This document shows, one piece after another, positions 44,448-53,893 of a DNA stretch of 64,000 nt (its first letter is position 1; each line of letters opens with the position of its first letter). The translations under genes and the position numbers were made by a program. The notes below the pieces were generated by a model that was not told the origin of the DNA, made no database searches, and saw only the letters and a list, made by a program, of their open reading frames with translations. The stretch comes from Fibrella aestuarina BUZ 2 (lineage in GTDB: Bacteria > Bacteroidota > Bacteroidia > Cytophagales > Spirosomataceae): positions 62,001 to 126,000 of the forward strand of contig NC_020054.1 in NCBI RefSeq assembly GCF_000331105.1, in the 5' to 3' direction.

Positions 44448-46817
44448 TTACTCACTTCGTAAACTCTTCACGGGACTCATCAGAGCGGCTTTGATGCTTT
44501 GAAAACTGACCGTCAGGAAGGCGATACCCACGGCTAGCAAGCCCGCCAGCGCGAAAAGCCACCAGGATAGCTCGATGCGATAGGCGAACTTGGCCAGCCA
44601 GTTCGACGTAGCCCACCATGCCAGCGGCGAGGCCAGCCCAATGGCAATCAGCACCGGCTTGAGGAAGTCCCTGCTCAGCAAGGCGACGATGCTGCTCACG
44701 CTGGCGCCCAGCACCTTGCGCACACCGATCTCTTTCGTTCGCTGTTCGGCCGTGAAGGCAGCCAGTCCAAACAACCCCAGGCAGGCGATGAAAATAGCCA
44801 GACCTGCAAACAGCGTGGCCAAACGACTGACCACCGTTTCACTCCGATACTGCGTCGCGAAATCAGCATCGACAAACGAATAGGCGAAGGGAAACGCCGG
44901 GTTCAGCCGGCGGCAGACAGCCTCCAGACTCGCAATCGCCTGCTGCGTTTGCCCTGGCTGAGCCCGCACCAGCACCACTCCGGCATCACCTTTTTGCTGA
45001 AAGCGAATGACGAGCGGTCGAATGGCCTTGTGCAGGGAGTTGAAGTGGTAGTCGTTCAGCACTCCGATGATGGTGCCCGCTTTGCCCCATACTGTGAGCG
45101 GTTTACCGACGGGATCTTTGTAGCCAATCCGGTTGGCCGCCGCCTGATTGATCAGGTAGTTGGCGGTATCAGCCCTGAACTCAGGCGAATAATCGCGCCC
45201 CTGACTCACCCGCACGCCCATTGTTTTCGTGAAATCGTAGCCCACCGCCGTCATGGTAAACTGAATGGCAGCTGTGGGGTCTTTACCGGGCCAGCTAACT
45301 CCATCACTCGTGTTGTTGTTACCCAAAGGCCCGGACTTTCCGTACGTGACCGACTGTATGCCGGGCAGTTGACGCAGTTGTTCTCTAAAGGCCGAATAGT
45401 TAGGCACCAGGGCCCCTTCCAGCGGAAGCTGAATCAGGCCCGCCCGATTAAAGCCCAGGTTTTTTCGCTGTATGTATTGCAGTTGCTGGTAGATCACGAG
45501 CGTTCCCACAATCAGCAGCATAGACAGGGCAAACTGCACGATCACCAGCGCGCGCCGTACCGATTGCGCACCGCCCCCCACGCGGAAGCTACTCTTCAAA
45601 ACCTGCACCGGATTGAGCGACGACAGGAAGAAAGCGGGGTAGCTACCCGCCAGCAGCCCCATCGCCAGCAGTATACCGACCATCGTCGCCCAGGTCGACG
45701 GCTGACCCAATGGCAGCGCGAGTTGCTTGCCGGTTAACTGATTAAAGCCAGGCAGGAGCAGGTTAACCAACAGAATGGCCACCAGCAAGGCAAGGGTCGT
45801 CAGCAGGATTGCCTCGCTCAGAAACTGCCCGATCAGCGAGGATCGTTCGGCACCAATGGCCTTCCGCACGCCCACTTCCCGGGCCCGCTTCACCGACCGG
45901 GCTGTTGCCAGATTCATGAAGTTGACACCCGCAATCAGCAGCAGAAACAACGCCACGACAACAAACAACCGGACATACTCAATGCGCCCCCCATCGCGGT
46001 GCCCGTCGGTAAAGTGCGAATACAGGTACGCTTCCGTTTCGGGTTGCAAAAACAAGTCGATCGAAAAGTAGGGACCAAAGTCTTTGTTACGTCCTTTCAG
46101 AAATGTCCGGAGCTTATTGCCTACTTTTTCGGGGTCGGCGTCGGCCCGCAGTTGCAGGTGGGTGCCGGGGCCGGCATTTTCCCAAACGGTAAGCCAGGGC
46201 TCACGCGCCAGATAGGCCTGCCAGTTGATCAGAAACTCGTAGGGCTCAGCCGTGTGCGGCGACAGGTTCTCGAAAACGGCCGTTACCTGATATGATTGCC
46301 AGTTGTCGATACGCAGGGTTTTGCCAACAGCCTGCTGCGGCGATCCGAAATAAAGAACGGCGAGCTTTCGGGAAATGGTGATGCTGTTGGGATCGGTAAG
46401 CGCCGATTGGGGCGAACCCGCCAGCAGCGGCAGGCTGCACATGCGAAACCAGTCGGCGCCAGCAAAACGCCCCTGCTGCCGGGCGGTCTTTTGGCCACCC
46501 TGCAACACGTGCTCTTCGGGACCAGAAAAACCGGCCGCATAGCGCACCTCGGGCAGAACGCGCTTCAGTTCGTCGGCCAGGATACCGGGCGTGTCTTCGT
46601 CGGTGACGATGCGCCCGTCGGCCTTTTCGTGTTCCATCACCCGGTAGAGGTGCCGGGCATTGGGGTAATGGGTGCCGATACGCCGTTCGTCCTGTACCCA
46701 CAATAGAATGAGGATGCTGCTAGCCAGCCCCAGCGCCAACCCAACGATGTTGATCGCCGAGAACATCTTGTTCCGAATCAGATTGCGCCAGGCAATTTTG
46801 AGGTAGCTGCTCCACAT
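44448..46817 (-). CDS. FtsX-like ABC transporter permease (789 aa)
   Basis: Double MacB/FtsX permease in the inner membrane. Helix 1 is at about 20-42, with the first periplasmic domain to about 280. FMNLATARSVKRAREVGVRKAIGAERSSL follows; the second periplasmic domain is at about 450-660, with TKEIGVRKVLGASVSSIVALLS near 725. The end is MSPVKSLRSE. Second gene of a two-permease operon; 13 bp separate it from the upstream permease. The last ~110 codons are very similar at base level to the same part of its neighbour. Confidence 0.9.
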   Translation of the reverse strand: MWSSYLKIAWRNLIRNKMFSAINIVGLALGLASSILILLWVQDERRIGTHYPNARHLYRVMEHEKADGRIVTDEDTPGILADELKRVLPEVRYAAGFSGPEEHVLQGGQKTARQQGRFAGADWFRMCSLPLLAGSPQSALTDPNSITISRKLAVLYFGSPQQAVGKTLRIDNWQSYQVTAVFENLSPHTAEPYEFLINWQAYLAREPWLTVWENAGPGTHLQLRADADPEKVGNKLRTFLKGRNKDFGPYFSIDLFLQPETEAYLYSHFTDGHRDGGRIEYVRLFVVVALFLLLIAGVNFMNLATARSVKRAREVGVRKAIGAERSSLIGQFLSEAILLTTLALLVAILLVNLLLPGFNQLTGKQLALPLGQPSTWATMVGILLAMGLLAGSYPAFFLSSLNPVQVLKSSFRVGGGAQSVRRALVIVQFALSMLLIVGTLVIYQQLQYIQRKNLGFNRAGLIQLPLEGALVPNYSAFREQLRQLPGIQSVTYGKSGPLGNNNTSDGVSWPGKDPTAAIQFTMTAVGYDFTKTMGVRVSQGRDYSPEFRADTANYLINQAAANRIGYKDPVGKPLTVWGKAGTIIGVLNDYHFNSLHKAIRPLVIRFQQKGDAGVVLVRAQPGQTQQAIASLEAVCRRLNPAFPFAYSFVDADFATQYRSETVVSRLATLFAGLAIFIACLGLFGLAAFTAEQRTKEIGVRKVLGASVSSIVALLSRDFLKPVLIAIGLASPLAWWATSNWLAKFAYRIELSWWLFALAGLLAVGIAFLTVSFQSIKAALMSPVKSLRSE

Positions 46818-46830
46818 AATCAGCTGCGGG

Positions 46831-49257
46831 TTATTCGGTTCGTAAACTCTTCACGGGGTTCATCAGGGCAGCTTTGATGCTCTGGAAACTCACCGTCAGG
46901 AAGGCGATGCCCACAGCCAACAGGCCAGCCAGCGCGAAAACCCACCAGCTGATCGGCGTGCGGTAGGCAAAATCAGCCAGCCAACTCGACATGGCCCACC
47001 ACGCCAGCGGTGAGGCCAGCGCCACGGCCAGCAGCACCAGTTTAAGGAAATCCTGATTCAGCAGCGACACGATACTGAACACGCTGGCACCCAACACCTT
47101 GCGCACACCGATTTCCTTCGTCCGCTGCTCGATGCGGAGCACGGCGATGGCAAACAGGCCCATGCACGACAGGAAGATGGCTATGCTGGCGGCGGTGGTG
47201 AAGAGGTGGCTCAGGCGGGCTTCCCGGCGGTACCAGCGGTCGGTGTTTTCGTCGAGAAACGAGCCCAGGAATTCCTGTTTGGGCGCAATGGCTTTCCAGA
47301 CGGCTTTCACCGTCTCCATCGATCCCGGCAGATTCGTCGGCCTTACGCGCACCAGCAGGTAGCGAACGGGCGCGCTGCGGGGGTCCATGTGCAGCACAAT
47401 GGGTTGCGCTTTCTGGTGCAGTGAATACAGGTTGAAATCGGCAACGACGCCCACCACCTGAAATTTACCTTTTGACGAATCGGGCAGAATGAACTTGCCC
47501 ACGGGGTTCTTCTCCCCCATCTGCTTGGCCATACTCTGCGAGATCAGCACCGACTGGCTCGAATCGCTGCCGTAGGCCGGATCAAAATCACGACCCTGTA
47601 ACAACTTGATGCCAAGCGCCTTGAGGTAGTCCGTATCGACCCGCACCCAGTCGCAGCCGACTTCCCGTTTGCCATACAAAAAGCCGTACATATGCCGCGA
47701 CGACGAGCCATCCAGCCCGTTACCAATGTTGACGCCGGTGCCACTCACCGCCAGTACGTTGGGTTGGCTGGCCAGCCGGTCGCGCAGCAGGCGCAGGCTC
47801 GTGGTGCCGTCCAGATCGCTGCCAACCGGGATGCTGATCACCTGTTCGGTGGTGTAGCCCATCGGCATTTCGCGCAGGTACGTTAGCTGCTGATTCATCA
47901 CCAGCGTGCAGACAATGAGCAGGCTGGCAATCACGAACTGCACCACAATCAGCCCGTTGCGCAACAGACCGGGGCGGCCCGTCTGCAATTTTCCTTTCAG
48001 CACCGATACGGCGTTGAACCGCGCAATGATCCACGACGGATAACCACCCGCTAGCAGCATGATGAGCAGAAACGCCACCCCGACGCCCAGCCAGGTACGT
48101 GGTTGCGACAGGTCGGCGGTGGTCAGGTTGGCCCGGAACAACGTATTGAACTGCGGCCGGGCGACGTAAGCCAACCCGATCCCCAGCAGGACAGCGACGC
48201 CGCAGAGCAGTGCCGTTTCGCCCCAAATCTGGGCGAAAAGTTGCCCACGCCCGGCCCCCAGCGACTTCCGCACGCCCACTTCGCGCGCCCGGGTGAAGGC
48301 CTGCGCCACCGTCAGGTTCACGAAGTTGATGCCGGCGATAAAGACCATAAACGCCGCAATCAGCAGCAGCGTGTAGATGTACGTTTTGTTGACACCCTGC
48401 CCGCCCACGGTTTCCGTATCGAAGTGCACGTCGCGCATGGGCAGCAGCAGCAGGCTTTGTTGTTGGCCCCGCTCATTTTTGGCATAGCCCTGCTCGTTGC
48501 GCTCTTTGATGTTTTTGGCCATGTACTTCTGCAAAAACGCTTCGAGCCGTTTCTCAACGCCCGCCTGCGTGGCCGACGCGGCCAGCTTCACGTAGACCTC
48601 ATGGTCGCCGTGGTTCCAGTTGGTGCGTTCCTGCGCGTAAGCACCGGCGTTTTCAATGCGCATCAGCGCGTCGTAGTCGACAGATGAGTTGTCGGGGAAA
48701 TCGGCAATGACTCCCGTGACGACGACGTTGGTAAAGGTGCCGTTGAGGTTCACCTGCATCGATTTGCCTATCGGGTTGGCCGCGCCGAACACGCTTTTCG
48801 CCATGTTTTCGCTGATGACAATGTTGCTCTTGTCGGCCAGCGCCGTTTTGGCATCACCTTTTTTGAGGGCAAACGAAAACAGCTTCAGGAAATCAGGATC
48901 ACAGAAGCGGACCATCTTATTGAGGGCTTTGTCGCCGTAGCGCACCCCGCCCGAGCCTGTCATCCAAGTCGTGGCCGCTTCGATCTCGGGGAATTCGGCT
49001 CGCAGTGCCGGAATCAGCGGGTAAGGCATCGACGCGCTATGGTTCAGCTTCCCTTCCCGGTCGGTCGATGAGAAATAGAGCTTAAACATACGCTCATGAT
49101 CGGCGTGAAACCGGTCGAACGAGAGCTCGAAGGCGGAAGTCAGCCCCAGCAACAACGCCGACCCGAAGGCCACGGCGAGGCCCAGCCCGTTGATGAGCGT
49201 GTGAACCCGGTGTTTCCAGAGTGTTCGGAGCGCGATAGTCAAGTAGTTACGAAACAT
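46831..49257 (-). CDS. FtsX-like ABC transporter permease (808 aa)
   Basis: First gene of the two-permease operon. Same architecture, but the N-terminal part belongs to a different subgroup, shared with the 56377 gene (SVAFAS/AVAFGSALLL helix 1, MPYPLIPALRAEFPEIEAAT). The first FtsX motif reads REVGVRKSLGAGRGQLF and the second TKEIGVRKVLGASVFSIV. The last residues are NPVKSLRTE. Its upstream region carries a -24/-12-like element and an enhancer palindrome. Pairing one member of this subgroup with a different permease in one operon occurs twice in the window, suggesting heteromeric complexes. Confidence 0.9.
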   Translation of the reverse strand: MFRNYLTIALRTLWKHRVHTLINGLGLAVAFGSALLLGLTSAFELSFDRFHADHERMFKLYFSSTDREGKLNHSASMPYPLIPALRAEFPEIEAATTWMTGSGGVRYGDKALNKMVRFCDPDFLKLFSFALKKGDAKTALADKSNIVISENMAKSVFGAANPIGKSMQVNLNGTFTNVVVTGVIADFPDNSSVDYDALMRIENAGAYAQERTNWNHGDHEVYVKLAASATQAGVEKRLEAFLQKYMAKNIKERNEQGYAKNERGQQQSLLLLPMRDVHFDTETVGGQGVNKTYIYTLLLIAAFMVFIAGINFVNLTVAQAFTRAREVGVRKSLGAGRGQLFAQIWGETALLCGVAVLLGIGLAYVARPQFNTLFRANLTTADLSQPRTWLGVGVAFLLIMLLAGGYPSWIIARFNAVSVLKGKLQTGRPGLLRNGLIVVQFVIASLLIVCTLVMNQQLTYLREMPMGYTTEQVISIPVGSDLDGTTSLRLLRDRLASQPNVLAVSGTGVNIGNGLDGSSSRHMYGFLYGKREVGCDWVRVDTDYLKALGIKLLQGRDFDPAYGSDSSQSVLISQSMAKQMGEKNPVGKFILPDSSKGKFQVVGVVADFNLYSLHQKAQPIVLHMDPRSAPVRYLLVRVRPTNLPGSMETVKAVWKAIAPKQEFLGSFLDENTDRWYRREARLSHLFTTAASIAIFLSCMGLFAIAVLRIEQRTKEIGVRKVLGASVFSIVSLLNQDFLKLVLLAVALASPLAWWAMSSWLADFAYRTPISWWVFALAGLLAVGIAFLTVSFQSIKAALMNPVKSLRTE

Positions 49258-49304
49258 AATTGATCAACGTGACAGAGTTGAGTAGACCACTTTGGGCAGC
49301 ACAC

Positions 49305-49320
49305 GCCAACCGGTTGGCCA
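49305..49320 (-). promoter_or_regulatory. Sigma-54-like -24/-12 promoter of permease operon
   Basis: On the minus strand TGGCCA-ACCGG-TTGGC, 47 bp before the ATG at 49257. The sequence is itself nearly palindromic. Confidence 0.45.
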
Positions 49321-49407
49321 GTAAGGTGTTAGCCTCAGCCGTTGGCTGACCAAACCCCGTGCCTTTTTTACAAGTACCTGATAAACAGCGGCCTATTTGC
49401 CCGCTTC

Positions 49408-49423
49408 TGTCCGTTTACGGACG
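49408..49423. promoter_or_regulatory. Permease enhancer palindrome (TGTCC-N6-GGACG)
   Basis: TGTCCGTTTACGGACG, one mismatch in the right half; another CGGACAG half-site follows near 49438. It lies between divergent permease genes and may serve both; it is 101 bp from the -12-like element of the minus-strand operon. Confidence 0.6.
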
Positions 49424-49548
49424 AGGGCGGCCAACGTCGGACAGTGCGCGTTCCGGCAACACCCGACCGCCCATCCAATAAGCATTGTACTAGCTACCCT
49501 ACCTGCCTACTTTGGTTCACCAACCCTGCTACTGGTTAGCGCCTTCTA

Positions 49549-50772
49549 ATGAAAAAGATCGTCTTTTCGTTTGCAACCGCCCTGCACCACATCCGCACCC
49601 ATTTTTTCCACACGATCCTCTCGATTTTGGGGATTGTCATTGGCGTGGCGGCGCTGGTGGCCATTCTGTCGCTGATCGACGGGATGGAACAGTATGCGCA
49701 GGAGCAAATCACCAAGACGACCGACCTGAAGGCCGTGCTGATCCAGCCCAATCTGTACAAATCGGTGAACGACGTGCAGGTGCGCAAAGACGACTATGCC
49801 TACTTCACGCCCGCCCGGTTCGACAGCCTGCGGGCGTCGCTACGGGCACCGGTAGGGGCTTACCTCTACAGTCGGCAAAACGGCGAGGTGACGTTAAAGG
49901 CCGATGGGCGTAAAGCGGGCACGCTCATCAGCGCGGTGACCTGGCCCCTGCACCCCGACCTCACCCTGTTGCACGGCCGGACCTTTACCCAAGCCGAACT
50001 GATTGGTCGGCAACCGGTGGCGTTTATCAACCAACGGCTGGCCAAACAACTCGTGGGCAAACGCCCCGAACAAACGGCTATTGGCCAGCAAGTCACCTAC
50101 CAGCACCTGACGCTGACGATCGTCGGGATTGCGGCGGATAAAGATGCGCGCTCCGGGCAGTTGCTTATGCCCCTGACCCTGCTCCCCGACAGTGCCCTGC
50201 GCGCCAGCCCGCCGATGGGTGTCGTTGAAGCCGGGCACGTGGAGGACGTACCTGCGCTGAAAACGCAGCTCGAAACCTGGCTCAAAGCCAACATGCCGCA
50301 TCAACTGGCCGATTTTTCGGTCATCACCAACGAGTTGCGCGTCAGTCAGGCGGCCAAAGGGTTTATGCTGTTTCGCCTTGTGATGGGGTTGATCGTGGGC
50401 ATTTCGGTGCTGGTGGGCGGTATCGGCGTGATGAACGTGCTGCTGATTTCGGTGACTGAGCGCACCGTCGAAATCGGCGTCAGAAAAGCGCTGGGTGCTA
50501 AAAAGCGGGATATTCTCTGGCAATTCCTGTCGGAGTCGATCACCATCTCGACCTTCGGCAGTATGCTGGGGCTGATGCTGGGGATCCTGAGCACGCTGGC
50601 CTTCGTCCCGATTATTTCAGCCGTAACCAACGTACCCTTTCAGGCCGCCTATACCTGGAACACCCTGCTGATTATCGTGGGCGTTGCCATGGTGATCGGC
50701 ATTCTGTTCGGCACGTACCCGGCCATGCGCGCCGCCCGCCTCGACCCCGTCGAAGCGATCCGGCGCGAGTAA
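49549..50772 (+). CDS. MacB-type ABC transporter permease (407 aa)
   Basis: Unlike its neighbours this is a single MacB unit: helix 1 at about 20-45 (FFHTILSILGIVIGVAALVAI), a periplasmic MacB domain to about 245, then three helices. These carry GISVLVGGIGVMNVLLISVTERTVEIGVRKALGAKKRDILWQF, split by the usual loops. The end is LDPVEAIRRE. MacB permeases pump peptides or toxins together with an ATPase and a membrane-fusion protein, but neither is encoded here. Divergent from the two-permease operon; its own -24/-12 element was not found. It ends 5 bp from the convergent 50778 gene. Confidence 0.88.
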   Translation: MKKIVFSFATALHHIRTHFFHTILSILGIVIGVAALVAILSLIDGMEQYAQEQITKTTDLKAVLIQPNLYKSVNDVQVRKDDYAYFTPARFDSLRASLRAPVGAYLYSRQNGEVTLKADGRKAGTLISAVTWPLHPDLTLLHGRTFTQAELIGRQPVAFINQRLAKQLVGKRPEQTAIGQQVTYQHLTLTIVGIAADKDARSGQLLMPLTLLPDSALRASPPMGVVEAGHVEDVPALKTQLETWLKANMPHQLADFSVITNELRVSQAAKGFMLFRLVMGLIVGISVLVGGIGVMNVLLISVTERTVEIGVRKALGAKKRDILWQFLSESITISTFGSMLGLMLGILSTLAFVPIISAVTNVPFQAAYTWNTLLIIVGVAMVIGILFGTYPAMRAARLDPVEAIRRE

Positions 50773-50777
50773 GCCAG

Positions 50778-53393
50778 TTATTCGCTTCGTAACGACTGCA
50801 CGGGATTCATCAGCGCCGCTTTGACGCTCTGGAAGCTGACCGTCAGCAGGGCGATACCCAGTGCCAGCAGCCCCGCCAGCGCGAAGATCCACCAGCCTAG
50901 GTCAATTTTGTAAGCGAACGTACCCAGCCACGTCGATACGGCCCACCACGCCAACGGCGTCGCCAACACCAGCGCGATCAGTACCAGCCGCACAAAATCG
51001 ACCGACAGCAGCCGCACGATAGCCAGCACACTGGCTCCCAGCACTTTGCGCACGCCGATTTCTTTGGTCCGTTGCTCGGCGGTGAAGGTCGCCAAGCCAA
51101 ACAGACCCAGGCAGGAGATCAGAATAGCCAGCACGCCGAAGTAGTTGATGAGCGTGCTCACCTGCTGCTCCCGGTCGTACAGTTTTTCGTAGGCTTCGTC
51201 GAGGAAGTGATAGGCAAACGGGTAGTTGGGGTTGAATTGCTTCGTCAGCCGTTCCAGATCGGCCAGTGCCTGCTTCGCTTGCCCGGCGCGGGGTTTCACC
51301 AGCAGGTATTGCACATTCGGCGGCATGAACGCCACCACCAGCGGCCCGATCGGCTGATGCAGCGAGCCAAGGTGAAAATCCTTCATCAACCCGATGATGG
51401 GCCCCTTGCCAAACCAGAACGTGATTTGCTGGCCAACGGGCTTATCCATCCCCATCAGCTTGGCGGCGGCTTCGTTGACCAGGTAGCAGGCCGTGTCGGC
51501 AATAGCGTTGGGCCGGAAATCGCGCCCATCGAGCAGTTGGATGCCCGCCGTTTTGATAAAATCGTTGCCTACCGACATGGCCGACACATCCACCAGTTGC
51601 TTTGCTGGCTGACCCGCCCAGTGCAGGTCGGTGGTGCTGCTCTGAATGTTCAGCGGCAGGTGCGCGGTGGTCGTAGCCGACGCTACCGATGGACGCTGAA
51701 GCAATTCTTGCCTGAACGCTTCGGTCTTTTCGTAGTCATTGAACGTGCCTTCCAGCCGCATGTACACCACGTCGGTGCGGTCGAGGCCCAGGTGCTTGGT
51801 GCGCAGGTACGTCATCTGCCGCCCCACCGCCAGCATGCCGATGATGAGGAAAATGGACAGCGAAAACTGCACCACCACCAGCAACCGCCGAAACTGAGCC
51901 GGCCCCCGAAACGCCGATCCCGGCCCGAACGACAACCCCGCCCCGCGCAGGATACGGATGGGCCGCAGTCCCGACAGAAACAGGGCCGGGTAGCTCCCCG
52001 CCAGCACACCCGTGAGCAGCACCAGCCCGCCGATACCCAGCCAGTATAACGGGTTGGTGAGGTCGAGCGCGAGGTGTTTGTCGAAAACGGCGTTGAAGGT
52101 GGGCAACGTCAGCCACACGAGCAGGAGCGCCAGCACCACGCCCAGCAAGCTCATCAGCATCGACTCGCTCAGGTATTGGCCAATGAGCGCCAACCGCCCC
52201 GCGCCCACGACCTTCCGCACGCCGACTTCCTTGGCCCGCAGCGCCGACCGCGCCGTGCTGAGGTTCATGAAGTTGATGCAGGCAATCAGCAGGATAAACA
52301 GGGCCACTACCGCGAAAATGCGCACGTATTCGACCTGCCCGCCCACGGCCACCCCATTCTCGTAGGTACTCCAAAGGTGCATGTCGGTGAGGGGTTGCAG
52401 GATAATCTCCTCCTTATTGTTGAAGGTGGTGTAGCGCCGAAAAAGGCCTTTCATGGCGGCTTCGGCCTGTTGAGCGGTGGCGGTGGGTTTCAGCCGCAGG
52501 TACGTCTGCACGGAATTAAAACCCCATTCGGTTTGCCAGACCTGCTCCTGCGCGTTGAAATTGGCCAGCCAGTCGAACCGGAGCGTCGAATTGTGAGGCA
52601 GGTCGTTCAGCACTGCGCCCACCACAAACACCTTGTTATTGTCGAACTGAAGCGTTTGCCCTACGGCTTTCCCGGACGGAAAGTAGCACCGGGCCAGCGT
52701 CTGACTGATCACGATCTGATTGGGATTGGCCAGCGCCGTTTTGGGGTTGCCTTCCACGGCTGGTAAAGCAAACACGTCGAAGAAACCCGCCGACGCGTAT
52801 TGGCCCGTTTCTTTCGCCACTTTGTCGCCCACCCGCACCAGCCGTTCCGATGGCCACGTCAGTTTGGTCGTCATGGCCACCTGCGGCACGTCGCGGGCAA
52901 TGGCATCGCTCAGGGGGCCGGGTGTGGCCGTAGCCGTTTGGGTGTCGCCGCCCCGTATGCTGAAATTAACCCGGACGTAGTGGACCTGCTCGTGGTTGGG
53001 CACAAACCGATCGTAGCTCAGTTCATCGTAGACCCACAGGCCGATGAGCAGGCTACACGCCATACCCAGCGCCAGGCCAACCAGGTTGATGAATGAATAG
53101 GTGGCGTTCTTGGTGAGGTTGCGCCACGCCACAAGCACGTAGTTGCGGATCATATCAGGGTGGAAAACGAAAAAGGGTTGATGGTCAGGTACGTGTTTCG
53201 ACTGGGCAAACGGCCGCAGCAGCCGCAAGGCGCTCAGGGCATAGCGCCAGTTGGCGCGGCGGGGGCCCTGGGTACGTACCCAATGCGGGTAGAGTTCGAG
53301 CAGATCGCCCTCGACCTCTTCGCGGGTGTCGGGGTGGCCCCACCAGCGTAGCAGCGTAGTGGCCCAGCGGGGTGGTTTGGCGTGTGGCTTCAT
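50778..53393 (-). CDS. Permease-prefix FtsX-like ABC transporter permease (871 aa)
   Basis: Starts at 53393 (MKPHAKPPRWATTLLRWW). The first ~80 residues are a cytoplasmic permease-prefix domain (HPDTREEVEGDLLELYPHWV) found on Bacteroidetes permeases encoded with PadR regulators. The double MacB/FtsX body follows, with AKEVGVRKVVGAGRLALIGQYL and TKEIGVRKVLGASVLAIVRLLS; it ends NPVQSLRSE. Encoded 14 bp after padR in the same operon. The prefix domain may contact a regulator or an ATPase; this is inference from its position. Confidence 0.9.
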   Translation of the reverse strand: MKPHAKPPRWATTLLRWWGHPDTREEVEGDLLELYPHWVRTQGPRRANWRYALSALRLLRPFAQSKHVPDHQPFFVFHPDMIRNYVLVAWRNLTKNATYSFINLVGLALGMACSLLIGLWVYDELSYDRFVPNHEQVHYVRVNFSIRGGDTQTATATPGPLSDAIARDVPQVAMTTKLTWPSERLVRVGDKVAKETGQYASAGFFDVFALPAVEGNPKTALANPNQIVISQTLARCYFPSGKAVGQTLQFDNNKVFVVGAVLNDLPHNSTLRFDWLANFNAQEQVWQTEWGFNSVQTYLRLKPTATAQQAEAAMKGLFRRYTTFNNKEEIILQPLTDMHLWSTYENGVAVGGQVEYVRIFAVVALFILLIACINFMNLSTARSALRAKEVGVRKVVGAGRLALIGQYLSESMLMSLLGVVLALLLVWLTLPTFNAVFDKHLALDLTNPLYWLGIGGLVLLTGVLAGSYPALFLSGLRPIRILRGAGLSFGPGSAFRGPAQFRRLLVVVQFSLSIFLIIGMLAVGRQMTYLRTKHLGLDRTDVVYMRLEGTFNDYEKTEAFRQELLQRPSVASATTTAHLPLNIQSSTTDLHWAGQPAKQLVDVSAMSVGNDFIKTAGIQLLDGRDFRPNAIADTACYLVNEAAAKLMGMDKPVGQQITFWFGKGPIIGLMKDFHLGSLHQPIGPLVVAFMPPNVQYLLVKPRAGQAKQALADLERLTKQFNPNYPFAYHFLDEAYEKLYDREQQVSTLINYFGVLAILISCLGLFGLATFTAEQRTKEIGVRKVLGASVLAIVRLLSVDFVRLVLIALVLATPLAWWAVSTWLGTFAYKIDLGWWIFALAGLLALGIALLTVSFQSVKAALMNPVQSLRSE

Positions 53394-53407
53394 CAGCGGC
53401 GAGGGTA

Positions 53408-53737
53408 TCAGGCGATTTGAAATTGGGGGGGCAGGGCGTCCCAAAGCTGGGTACGTACCTGCTTCACGTCGATCAGAGCTTTGCGGCCAGCGGCCGTGAC
53501 GGTAAAAAACCGCTTTCGCCGCCCGCCCCGTTCGGCAGTAGCCCCGCCCATCTGGGAGCTGAGAAACCCTTTCTCTTCCAGCCGTTGCAGCGTAGTGTGC
53601 ACGGTGCTGAAGCCGACGTTCCGGCCGGTTTGCGCCTCAATTTCCTGCGTGATGGTTACGCCGTAGGCAGCTTCACCTAGAATGGCAACCATTAGCAGCA
53701 CGACCTCTTCAAACTCGCCCAAGAATGCTCGTTTCAT
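53408..53737 (-). CDS. PadR-family transcriptional regulator
   Basis: Winged-helix repressor of 109 residues. The ATG at 53737 (MKRAFLGEFEEVV) fits the family; a TTG further upstream is unlikely. The PadR pattern is visible as LMVAILGEAAYGVTITQEIEAQTG, VGFSTVHTTLQRLEEKGFL and RRKRFFTVTAAGRKAL. PadR proteins usually repress a linked exporter until a toxic ligand binds. First gene of the padR-permease operon, preceded by a -24/-12-like element. Confidence 0.9.
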   Translation of the reverse strand: MKRAFLGEFEEVVLLMVAILGEAAYGVTITQEIEAQTGRNVGFSTVHTTLQRLEEKGFLSSQMGGATAERGGRRKRFFTVTAAGRKALIDVKQVRTQLWDALPPQFQIA

Positions 53738-53765
53738 AGCCTGTCTATTTATTCCGATTATGTCG

Positions 53766-53781
53766 ATCAAATCAGATGCCA
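53766..53781 (-). promoter_or_regulatory. Sigma-54-like -24/-12 promoter of padR-permease operon
   Basis: On the minus strand TGGCAT-CTGAT-TTGAT, 28 bp before the ATG at 53737. Confidence 0.45.
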
Positions 53782-53789
53782 GTTAATGC

Positions 53790-53821
53790 AAAAGGCCCAG
53801 ACATTGCTGTCCGGGCCTTTT
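53790..53821 (-). terminator. Terminator of the three-permease operon
   Basis: AAAAGGCCC / GGGCCTTTT arms (53790-53798 and 53813-53821) with inner GACA/TGTC pairs. It lies between the enhancer palindrome at 53847 and the promoter at 53766. Confidence 0.75.
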
Positions 53822-53846
53822 TGATGGGAATTAGCGTACTACGCAT

Positions 53847-53862
53847 TGTCCAGAAACGGACA
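53847..53862. promoter_or_regulatory. Permease enhancer palindrome TGTCC-N6-GGACA
   Basis: TGTCCAGAAACGGACA, with further GGGACA and GGACAG half-sites at about 53869-53885. It is 79 bp upstream of the -12-like element of the padR-permease operon. Confidence 0.7.
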
Positions 53863-53893
53863 GCGGTTGGGACAAGCCGGACAGCGGTCGCGC

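Noticed and set aside
49424..49548. A -24/-12 element for the plus-strand MacB-type permease
   Set aside because: The best matches (CGGCAA-CACCC-GACC and TGGTTC-ACCAA-CCCTG) do not keep the TTG or the spacing.
53408..53770. Longer PadR start at the TTG at 53770
   Set aside because: It would start inside the -24/-12-like element, and the added residues are not family-like; the ATG at 53737 fits PadR proteins.
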